Below are positions 1-6,342 of a DNA stretch of 12,065 nt, one piece after another. Position 1 is the stretch's first letter. Each line of letters starts with the position of its first letter. The translations under genes were made by a program, and so were the position numbers. The notes beneath the pieces were generated by a model that saw only the letters and a list, made by a program, of their open reading frames with translations, had not been told where the DNA came from and did no database searches. The stretch spans positions 1-12,065 of the forward strand of contig JBCCFX010000129.1 in NCBI GenBank assembly GCA_039029515.1. Reading direction: 5' to 3'. The DNA is from JBCCFX01 sp039029515 (GTDB lineage: Bacteria > Planctomycetota > Phycisphaerae > Phycisphaerales > SM1A02).

Positions 1-490
1 GACAGAGCATCACGATGGTCAATGGCGTCGATTCTGCTGACGTACCAATTCTGTCATACAGAACGTAGACCTTGTCATCGTCGGTCTCGTGCGAACGTAC
101 TCGAAATCTGTGCATGTGGTGACGTCGCCACTCACCGTCGATCCACGTCTCTGTTGCGAGCCGGATGTCCTCGAACCGCTCTTCAAGCGTCGCAAGCTTC
201 TCGTTCCATTCGCGGTCGAGTCGTGCGTTAAGCAGTTCGAGATAGACGAGCTTCGTCTGACCGAGCGGTCGTGCCCGGCCTTCACGCATGGCAACTTCCA
301 GTGCTTCGATCGCCGGCTCGCCGTATTCGAGAATCTTGTCGCCTGCGGCCTGGCGGACACTGCGGTCATCGTCTTCCAGCAGCTCAATGTAGATGTCGAT
401 GTCCGACAGGTCGACATCGTCCTGCGCCATGGCAGCAACGCTGCACAGCACAAGCATGAGCATGACGATGATGCGTTGTATGCAGTTCAT
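1..490 (-). CDS. secreted HEAT-like repeat protein, partial (C-terminus outside window)
   Basis: This reading frame is open from an ATG at 490 to the left edge and encodes 163 residues with no stop, so the C-terminus lies outside the window. A TCCTCC at 498-503 reads GGAGGA on the coding strand, seven bases before the ATG, a strong ribosome binding site. Residues 1-22 form a signal peptide (MNCIQRIIV, a hydrophobic core, then AAMA before Q23), so the product is probably exported. Residues 28-66 alternate helices in a HEAT-like pattern: an acidic helix around IYIELLEDDD, then RSVRQAAGDKILEYGEPAIEAL. After that come charged, coiled-coil-like helices (about 85-115) and a segment rich in W, H and R. 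No catalytic motif is visible. HEAT-like proteins usually act as protein-binding scaffolds; the partner here is unknown. It follows the metalloprotease gene on the same strand, but a strong terminator separates them, so it probably has its own promoter. Confidence 0.85.
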   Translation of the reverse strand, partial: MNCIQRIIVMLMLVLCSVAAMAQDDVDLSDIDIYIELLEDDDRSVRQAAGDKILEYGEPAIEALEVAMREGRARPLGQTKLVYLELLNARLDREWNEKLATLEERFEDIRLATETWIDGEWRRHHMHRFRVRSHETDDDKVYVLYDRIGTSAESTPLTIVMLC

Positions 491-513
491 ATCGAAGTCC
501 TCCGGCTGATTGC

Positions 514-533
514 ATCCTACTCGTGCGCGCACG
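514..533 (-). promoter_or_regulatory. possible promoter/operator of the HEAT-like protein gene
   Basis: On the minus strand a TAGGAT box (519 to 514) lies 23 bases upstream of the ATG at 490. It is preceded after two bases by the perfect 12-bp palindrome CGTGCGCGCACG (533 to 522). The palindrome sits where a -35/-10 spacer would be, which would suit an operator. No convincing -35 hexamer is present, so the promoter call is weak. Confidence 0.25.
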
Positions 534-553
534 CGATGCCCATGGCGAAGGAC

Positions 554-586
554 AAAAGAAAAAGCCCCGGTCCGAAGACCGGGGCT
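554..586 (-). terminator. intrinsic terminator of the 1030-residue metalloprotease gene
   Basis: On the minus strand a perfect 10-bp GC-rich stem (AGCCCCGGTC paired with GACCGGGGCT, 586 to 563) closes a UUCG tetraloop. It is followed at once by a U-rich run, TTTTCTTTT, at 562-554. It starts 24 bases after the protease stop codon at 611. The plus-strand side has no T run after the stem, so it acts for the minus strand only. It separates the protease transcript from the HEAT-like gene downstream. Confidence 0.93.
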
Positions 587-610
587 GAAGAATCATGGTG
601 TGTTGTCGGC

Positions 611-3600
611 TCAGGCGCTGGGGCAATCACCGAAGCTGTTGATGACGTTCAGCAGGTCATCGATGTTCACGATGCCGTTGCCGAATGTACCGTCACCGTT
701 GTCCGGTGCACTGTCGGCGGGGCCGCCAGCTTCACCGAAGCGGTTGATGACATCGAGCAGGTCGTCGATGTTCACCACGCCGTTGCCGAACGTGCCATCA
801 CCGTTGTCCGGCGCGGAGTCCGTCGGGCACGGCGGGGCCGGCTGGTCGCACGGGTTCGGCGTGCAAGATGCACCGTCACCCTGATACACACCGCCAGAGT
901 TGCCGCAATCCACTTCGGTCACCGAGAGGCACATCCCGTCAGGCAGACAGCAGGCACCGGTCGGCTGCGGACATGGGTTCGGTGAGCAGATGGTGGCATC
1001 ACCTTCGTACACGCCGCCCATCGTCTGGCACATCGTCTGCGTATCCGACATGCAAGAGCCATCCGCGAAGCAGCAGGCACCCACAGGCTGCGCACATGGG
1101 TTCGGCGAGCAATCGGTGCCATCACCTTCATACACGCCGCCCGCGGTGGCACAGCCAGCCGAGGTGTCGACGGTGCATGAACCATCACCGAAGCAGCATG
1201 CGCCGGTCGGCTGCGGGCACGGATTCGGAGAACACACCGAACCGTTGCCGGTGTAGGAACCACCACTGGACGTGCATGACGTCTCAACGTCTTCGACGCA
1301 TGAACCGTCGTCGAAGCAGCACGCGCCGGTCGGCTGCGGACATGGGTTCGGCGAGCAGCTCGAACCGTTGCCCTGGTAGTTGCCACCCATGGTGGTGCAG
1401 TCGCCGTCAGACACGGTGACGCATGAACCATCGGTCATGCAGCATGCACCGGTCGGCTGCGGGCACGGGTTCGGATCGCAGATGGTGCCATCACCTTCGT
1501 ACGAACCGCCAGCATTCGAGCATTCGGTCGCGGTCACGACGATGCACGAACCACTGATGAAGCAGCATGCACCGGTCGGATCGGTCATCGGCTGACAATC
1601 GATCACGAGCGTGCCGTTGCCTTCCGCACCGTTGACGCCACCGATTCGGAATCGGTAGAGCTCGCCGGCATTCACCGGGATCGACAGCGTGGCGCCATCG
1701 CCGTTGCAGTCGTCCTGACTACACGCAATCGCCTGGTCCGGCGAGAACGGGCAGAGCACGCCGTAGATGGCGAGTTCAACGTCGAAGTCCGCATCGCACA
1801 CGCTGACGTTCAGCATGCCATCACACTCGGTGACGTAGCGCACCCAGACGTCCGCTTCGAAGTTGCCACAGGGTTCGCTGAAGCCTTCGGTCGCCGCGGC
1901 GATATTGGTGAAGGGATTCGCACCCTGCGCCACCGGCGGCGCGAACTGACAGGCATCGCCCGTCGGGATCGCAATCACGTCGACGCCAACGGAATCGATG
2001 AAGTAATCATCGCAGCCAATGCCGCCGCAACCGGTGACATTGCCGGACTCGCCACGGAAGCGAATGCGGAACAGGTCATGGAATGCGTCGGACGGAAGCT
2101 GGAAGCTCTCGAAGTTGTACGGATCGGTGTCGCTGCCGGCACCCGGGTGAATCGCGATCGTTTCCCAGGTGAAGTTGTCGGAGCGATATTCGACGATGAG
2201 GTCTTCGTTGTTCTCAGGTGAGTTGCCGCCGCCGGTGCGCTGCCAGAAGTAGCTCACGGTGACGGAGAATGCGGTCGTCGTGTCCATGCGGGCACTGCGC
2301 ACTTCATCACTACCGTTGATACGAAGCGAGAACGCACCGCTTGGCTCGTTCACGCCGGTCTGATCAACAAAGGCTTCATCGATGCCGGTCCACAGCGTCG
2401 GGTCGAGGGTGCCGGTATCGAAGTCATCGAAGAACGGCAGTGAGGTCACGCCGTCTTCCGGTCCATCACAGATGCCAAGGCACGTGCGTGAGTTTGCGTG
2501 TGCGGTGATCGAGTTGATCGACGTCTGCGTGAACGTGTTCGTGCACGTAATGCTCGAGTTCATCGTGGCGCTGCACCCGCCATTGCAGTGGAACGCACCC
2601 CAGAGGTGGCCCAGTTCGTGTGCGGCGAGGTCGGTCGAGCACGCAAAGCTGCCGTTGAAGCTGTTCTGCGAGTGGCAGTACGCACTGGTCGTGCAGATGC
2701 CGCCGATCGTCCAGGCCTGACCGATGGTCGTGCCGGCGATCGACTTGCCGGTGAATAGCTTGGCCACATCACGGACGATGCCGCCCTGATTCTGCAGCCA
2801 CTCATCGCGGAACTGCGAAAGCAGTGTGCCGGACGAGTTGGAGGTGTACGGATCCGGTTCCGCGGTACGCACGATGACCGTCGTGATCAGGTGCGTGATG
2901 TTGGTCTGGTTTTCGTACTGCACGTTCATCGAGTTGATGACGGTCTCGATCCGATCGGTCGTACCGTTTGTGCCGCCCCAGATCGCGCTGAACTCAGTGT
3001 CTGCATCGCAGGCGAGTTCGGTGCACTCAAGAAGGCCGCCGCCGCCACCGCCGCCAGTGAGGGCTTCATCAAGATCGAGCACGGCGCCGTCGGCAGGCAT
3101 GAACTCGTTCATACCGCAGACCGCGTTCAGCGGATCGATGTCCATGTCAGAGTAGATCGCGTGTGCTTTGCGGCTCGCACCGGGTGCAATGCGCGCAATC
3201 GGCTCGATGTGCTGACGATCTCCATCCGGCATGAAGATGGTTGCGGTCAGGCCATCGTCGGTGATACCACCGGCAACGATCGTGCCGGGCATATCCAGCA
3301 CTTCACCGCGCACGGTCTTGGCCGGTGCCGGCGTGACGGACTGCAGTGTGCCGTCGGCCAGTTGTTCCAGAACCTCAAAGCCGGCAGCGCGCACAGAGTG
3401 CGGCTTCAGCTTGAGTGCGCGCGGCACGTCATCGATGGTCACGTTGATGAACATGACTTCGTCGATGACGGTTGGAACATCGAGTTCTGTCAAATCGACC
3501 GAGCGCAGGTTCATCTCATTCTTGACCAGCTCGACGAGATCCTGCGCCGGTGCCTCCTTGGGGGCAACGACCGGAGCCGGGCTGAGTTCATTCGGCCCGG

Positions 3601-3703
3601 TCCCGATGGACAGAGCCGCCACACCGCCGACGACGAGAACGCCGAGCGTGCTGATGATGGACCGGCCTCGTGGGTGGTCCACCCCAACGTCAATTCTTCG
3701 CAT
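611..3703 (-). CDS. secreted reprolysin-like zinc metalloprotease with Cys-rich repeats and dockerin-like tail
   Basis: A 1030-residue exported protease. The ATG at 3703 is preceded by GAGGAG (3718-3713, nine bases away). Residues 1-34 hold an N-terminal hydrophobic export segment. Residues 35-200 look like a reprolysin-type propeptide (GTIVAGGITDDGLTATI), ending in a possible cysteine-switch Cys196-Gly. A seven-glycine run (217-223) leads into the catalytic domain. The zinc motif HELGHLWGAFH is at 362-372 (ligands H362, H366, H372; catalytic E363), with a likely Met-turn at M381 (SATMNSS). About 427-585 is a beta-sandwich domain resembling MAM/lectin modules. About 587-704 is a PPC-like domain (DACQF, VWVRY). 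Residues 709-954 are six 41-residue repeats, each with six cysteines. Residues 955-1030 are two dockerin-like units ending FGDCPSA. The likely role is extracellular protein cleavage by a docked or surface-held enzyme. It is divergent from another metalloprotease gene. The substrate is unknown, and the exact M12B-like subfamily was not resolved. Confidence 0.93.
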   Translation of the reverse strand: MRRIDVGVDHPRGRSIISTLGVLVVGGVAALSIGTGPNELSPAPVVAPKEAPAQDLVELVKNEMNLRSVDLTELDVPTVIDEVMFINVTIDDVPRALKLKPHSVRAAGFEVLEQLADGTLQSVTPAPAKTVRGEVLDMPGTIVAGGITDDGLTATIFMPDGDRQHIEPIARIAPGASRKAHAIYSDMDIDPLNAVCGMNEFMPADGAVLDLDEALTGGGGGGGLLECTELACDADTEFSAIWGGTNGTTDRIETVINSMNVQYENQTNITHLITTVIVRTAEPDPYTSNSSGTLLSQFRDEWLQNQGGIVRDVAKLFTGKSIAGTTIGQAWTIGGICTTSAYCHSQNSFNGSFACSTDLAAHELGHLWGAFHCNGGCSATMNSSITCTNTFTQTSINSITAHANSRTCLGICDGPEDGVTSLPFFDDFDTGTLDPTLWTGIDEAFVDQTGVNEPSGAFSLRINGSDEVRSARMDTTTAFSVTVSYFWQRTGGGNSPENNEDLIVEYRSDNFTWETIAIHPGAGSDTDPYNFESFQLPSDAFHDLFRIRFRGESGNVTGCGGIGCDDYFIDSVGVDVIAIPTGDACQFAPPVAQGANPFTNIAAATEGFSEPCGNFEADVWVRYVTECDGMLNVSVCDADFDVELAIYGVLCPFSPDQAIACSQDDCNGDGATLSIPVNAGELYRFRIGGVNGAEGNGTLVIDCQPMTDPTGACCFISGSCIVVTATECSNAGGSYEGDGTICDPNPCPQPTGACCMTDGSCVTVSDGDCTTMGGNYQGNGSSCSPNPCPQPTGACCFDDGSCVEDVETSCTSSGGSYTGNGSVCSPNPCPQPTGACCFGDGSCTVDTSAGCATAGGVYEGDGTDCSPNPCAQPVGACCFADGSCMSDTQTMCQTMGGVYEGDATICSPNPCPQPTGACCLPDGMCLSVTEVDCGNSGGVYQGDGASCTPNPCDQPAPPCPTDSAPDNGDGTFGNGVVNIDDLLDVINRFGEAGGPADSAPDNGDGTFGNGIVNIDDLLNVINSFGDCPSA
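650..685 (-). repeat. 36-nt identical inverted copy within dockerin-like coding sequence (copy 1)
   Basis: The minus strand here is identical over 36 bases to the plus strand at 7720-7755, in the last dockerin-like unit of another secreted protein. Both encode the core from the Phe-Gly-Asn-Gly motif through VNIDDLL. The two copies face each other about 7 kb apart. Confidence 0.85.
842..1579 (-). repeat. six in-frame tandem repeats of 123 bp (41 residues, six Cys each)
   Basis: The shared GCAGC landmark recurs at 1562, 1439, 1316, 1193 and 1070, and as ACAGC at 947, so spacing is exactly 123 bp with no indels. Each unit encodes 41 residues starting PTGACC or PVGACC, then DGSC, a fourth Cys, GGxYxGDG, a fifth Cys and PNPC. 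That gives 36 cysteines over the array and implies about three disulfides per unit outside the cytoplasm. The DNA copies differ by many substitutions, so they are not recent perfect duplicates. They encode residues 709-954 of the metalloprotease. Confidence 0.95.
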
Positions 3704-4009
3704 GTCGAAACGCTCCTCAATCCGAGTTCATCCCACCCACACGCCGGCGACAACCGTCTTCCGCGGTCTGAAACGCCAACGTCCCCCGAGGAATGCCCTC
3801 CCAGACATTCCACACCACCCTCTATCTATGCCACATACCGCGACACCCTGCTGAGTACGAACTCTGTTCGTGTCCGGATTCGCCCGGTGTGACGTGATTC
3901 ACGGGAATTCCGAGATCGAGGGCGACATTGAACAGGGGTCAGAGTCATAGTAGTAGGCGTTGGGGGCGAAGCAATCAGGAACCTCATTCGGAAGGGAATC
4001 AGACCCGGA
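3704..4009. other. 306-bp divergent intergenic region between the two metalloprotease genes
   Basis: No credible gene is seen here; open frames across it are shadows of the flanking genes. It must hold the promoters of both proteases. Visible elements are the ribosome binding site of the minus-strand gene (3713-3718), an 11-bp palindrome CGTGA-T-TCACG at 3893-3903, the palindrome GGAATTCC at 3904-3911 directly after it, a motif resembling REP-type element ends at 3932-3948, and a purine-rich site GGAAGGGA at 3990-3997 that may serve as ribosome binding site for the ATG at 4010. I could not assign a confident -35/-10 pair on either strand. Confidence 0.6.
3893..3911. promoter_or_regulatory. 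adjacent palindromes, possible operator
   Basis: CGTGA-T-TCACG (3893-3903) is a perfect inverted repeat with a one-base centre, directly followed by GGAATTCC (3904-3911). They lie about 100 bp upstream of the astacin-like gene and about 190 bp upstream of the divergent protease gene. Such spacing would suit a shared regulator site, but the function is inferred from symmetry alone. Confidence 0.3.
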
Positions 4010-6199
4010 ATGACGCATTTTCGGACCATTTTGGCGACCGTTCGGCCCGCGTTCGTCCTCGTCGTGATCGCATTGACCATTGTCGATGCGGTGGCGCAGC
4101 GGTCGCCGGACGTGTCCTCGATCCAGGGACACGTCACGCCCGGATGTCGAGTTCTTGCGCCCGCCGGCGGCGGCGGCACACACAACGTCTCGCTGTGGCC
4201 AGGCGGCGTCGTGCCGTACGAATTCGATTCGAGCGTCAGCGGCCTGAACATGAATCGCACGCTCGACGCGATGGCGGAACTCGAAGCCGTCAGCCTCGTC
4301 ACGTTCGTGCCGTGGGAATCAAGCCTCGGCGATGACCGCATCCGGTTTTTCAGCGCGTCGGAGAACAGTTCGTTCATCGGGCGCATCGGCGGCCCGCAGG
4401 CGGTGAACATTCTCAACTGGGAATCGCGCTTCACCATCGTCCACGAGATCATGCACGCCCTGGGCATCTATCACGAACATCAGCGCCCGGACCGCGATGA
4501 CTTCATCCAGGTCAACGATGCGAACGTGATTCCTGAATTCGCTTTCAATTTTGCGATCGAGACCGATGCGAAGACCTTCGGCCCGTACGACTTCGAATCC
4601 GTCATGCATTACGGCCAGTGCACGTTGTCGAATTGTGGCTCGACGTGTCCGTTGAATCCGAATGCCTGCCGGACGATCACGGTCCTGCCGCCGAACCAGG
4701 CGCAGCAGACGTTGATCGGTCAGCGCGACCATCTGAGTCCGGGCGACATCAACACGATCAACGCGTTGTACGACGCCCGGCTGCAACCGTTTCCCGCGCT
4801 TGAGCTCTTCGAGCAGCCAGCAATTTCGGATACCGGCTGGTTGATTGAAGGCTCAACCGCACTGGTGACGCAGGCGAATGTGATGCCGTCACCGCCATTC
4901 GTGGTCAGCATTCCACGCGATAGCGCATTGGCGAGCGGCGTGATCAATGCGGAAGATCTCGGATCGCTGACGTGCACGTTCTGGATGCGAAAGCCGAACG
5001 GTCAGTCGTCCAATGCGCTGTTGGTCATCGAGCGTCGAGATGCCGATCTCGAGTGGGTCGAAGTGGACACGATCTCCACCGGCGAAATCGACGGTGAAGC
5101 CTACGTGAAGCGTTCGATCACGCTCGGTCAGGATGAACTGCACGCGAATCTCCGGCTTCGTTTCCGTGTGCTTGGTGGCGTGCCGACCGATGCGTGGACC
5201 ATCGACAGCATCCGACTCGAAGGTGAGCTGCCGCCGCCGAACGATGCATGCCAGTTCGGCACGCTGATCAGTCCAGGCGATGTCGTACCGTTCGATACCC
5301 GCGGCAGTGATGCGACGCCGACCGTGATCGGATGCGCGAGTGGTGATCACGATGTGTGGTATCGGATGGTCACGATGAACGCGGGCGAACTCCAACTCAG
5401 CGTGTGCGATGCCATCGCGCCGGTATCAATCGCGCTGTTCACGTTCATCTGTCCGACCGCCGACACGACGCCAGTTCTGTGTGCCACCGAGGGGTGCGGC
5501 GACGGCGCCGCGCTGACGTTTCAGACCGCCTCGACGACGTTGTTCTGGATTCGCGTCAGCAGTGCATCGCCAGTCGCGGCGACTCTGGTCACAGACTTCG
5601 TGACGGCTGCCGACACGGTCGGCGTGTGCTGTCTTGGTGCGGGCAACTGCACGTTGACGACGGCCGACTACTGCGTCGATGCCGGCGGTTTGTATCAGGG
5701 GGATGGAACGACGTGTGCACAGGTCATCTGTGAACCAGCGGTTGGCGCGTGTTGCTTTGATGATGGCACCTGCGCGGACGTGATCGAAAGCGGTTGCATC
5801 AACGCCGGCGGCGCGTGGACGTTCTTCTCATCATGCGACAGCCTGATCTGTCCGGTCGAGATGGGCGCGTGCTGCCTGTCTTCATCGCAATGTGCCATGA
5901 CGTCAGTCGACGAATGCGCGCAGATCGGCGGCGTGTATGCAGGTGTTGGATCAAACTGTCTTGAAGCGCCATGCACGCTCGAACCGTGCCAGGGCGATTG
6001 CGCACCGTTGAGTGTCGATGGCGTGATCGGTAACAACGTGGTGAACGTCGATGATCTTGTAGCGGTCATCACCGCGTTCGGCATGGCGATCTCGCCAACG
6101 GATGTTGCGCCGCTGAACCCGGATGGCACGCTGGGCAATCAGATCGTGAACGTGGATGACCTCATCACGGTGATCAATCAGTTCGGGCCGTGTGAGTGA
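4010..6199 (+). CDS. secreted astacin-like zinc metalloprotease with dockerin-like tail
   Basis: A 729-residue exported protease of the astacin type (peptidase family M12A). Residues 1-29 are a signal peptide (cleavage likely after VDAVA, before Q30). The catalytic domain covers about 60-250. It has the full signature HEIMHALGIYHEHQRPDRD from H145 (zinc ligands H145, H149, H155; catalytic E146) and the Met-turn SVMHYG at 197-202 with the typical Tyr201. It closes with LSPGDINTINALYD. Only about 30 residues separate the signal peptide from the catalytic domain, and no FxGD aspartate-switch motif is visible, so the usual astacin prodomain seems absent. About 265-412 is a beta-rich domain and about 413-530 a PPC-like domain (NDACQF, VWYRM). 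From 538 come three degenerate six-Cys repeats (GVCC, GACC, GACC) of about 41 residues. The end is a double dockerin-like module with the cores VVNVDDLVAVITAFG and IVNVDDLITVINQFG, closing PCE. It shares its whole C-terminal layout with the divergent metalloprotease. Confidence 0.95.
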   Translation: MTHFRTILATVRPAFVLVVIALTIVDAVAQRSPDVSSIQGHVTPGCRVLAPAGGGGTHNVSLWPGGVVPYEFDSSVSGLNMNRTLDAMAELEAVSLVTFVPWESSLGDDRIRFFSASENSSFIGRIGGPQAVNILNWESRFTIVHEIMHALGIYHEHQRPDRDDFIQVNDANVIPEFAFNFAIETDAKTFGPYDFESVMHYGQCTLSNCGSTCPLNPNACRTITVLPPNQAQQTLIGQRDHLSPGDINTINALYDARLQPFPALELFEQPAISDTGWLIEGSTALVTQANVMPSPPFVVSIPRDSALASGVINAEDLGSLTCTFWMRKPNGQSSNALLVIERRDADLEWVEVDTISTGEIDGEAYVKRSITLGQDELHANLRLRFRVLGGVPTDAWTIDSIRLEGELPPPNDACQFGTLISPGDVVPFDTRGSDATPTVIGCASGDHDVWYRMVTMNAGELQLSVCDAIAPVSIALFTFICPTADTTPVLCATEGCGDGAALTFQTASTTLFWIRVSSASPVAATLVTDFVTAADTVGVCCLGAGNCTLTTADYCVDAGGLYQGDGTTCAQVICEPAVGACCFDDGTCADVIESGCINAGGAWTFFSSCDSLICPVEMGACCLSSSQCAMTSVDECAQIGGVYAGVGSNCLEAPCTLEPCQGDCAPLSVDGVIGNNVVNVDDLVAVITAFGMAISPTDVAPLNPDGTLGNQIVNVDDLITVINQFGPCE
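5621..5974 (+). repeat. three degenerate six-Cys repeats in the astacin-like protein
   Basis: Three units of about 41, 40 and 38 residues start GVCC, GACC and GACC, and each has six cysteines with a central GG. They match the six-copy array in the divergent protease (842-1579) in spacing and motif but are far less alike among themselves. The second lacks the YxGDG element, having WTFFSS instead. Confidence 0.85.
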
Positions 6200-6342
6200 A
6201 GAGCTGAAAGTGTTGAGCCATCAACGGTCAGTTGACAGTCCGCAGCCGTCAGCATTGCCGCCTCGACGTTCTTCTTGCTCGCATTCGACGCAGGCGGCTG
6301 GTACGGTTGCGGGGGAATCGAGACCGGGGAGGAGGCTGAGCC
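6200..6342 (+). promoter_or_regulatory. intergenic region with alternative small hairpins and strong RBS
   Basis: This 143-bp gap lies between two co-directional genes. GTTGA (6212-6216), TCAAC (6221-6225) and GTTGA (6231-6235) can form two mutually exclusive 5-bp hairpins. No T run follows, so a terminator is not supported. A TTGACA at 6232-6237 lacks a good -10 box. The downstream gene has a strong GGGGAGGAGG at 6326-6335, seven bases before its ATG. It may have its own promoter or be read through from the astacin-like gene. Confidence 0.35.

Noticed and set aside
89..985. Plus-strand open frame of 298 codons
   Set aside because: It is antisense to the HEAT-like gene and runs through a clear terminator into the protease repeat array; its repetitive protein mirrors the real repeats, and it has no ribosome binding site.
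842..1579. Regularly spaced repeats suggesting a CRISPR array
   Set aside because: The 123-bp units are in-frame coding repeats with no unique spacers or short conserved repeats, and they encode six-Cys modules in a secreted protein.
2891..3892. Plus-strand open frame of 333 codons
   Set aside because: It lies opposite the protease propeptide and catalytic domain, shows no recognisable domain, and has low-complexity Arg/His composition typical of GC-rich shadow frames.
3826..4467. Minus-strand open frame of 213 codons across the divergent promoter
   Set aside because: Most of it is antisense to the astacin-like catalytic domain, which has a full family signature; the frame has no domain of its own.
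6232..6260. TTGACA as a promoter for the secreted hypothetical gene
   Set aside because: No acceptable -10 hexamer lies 16-18 bases downstream.
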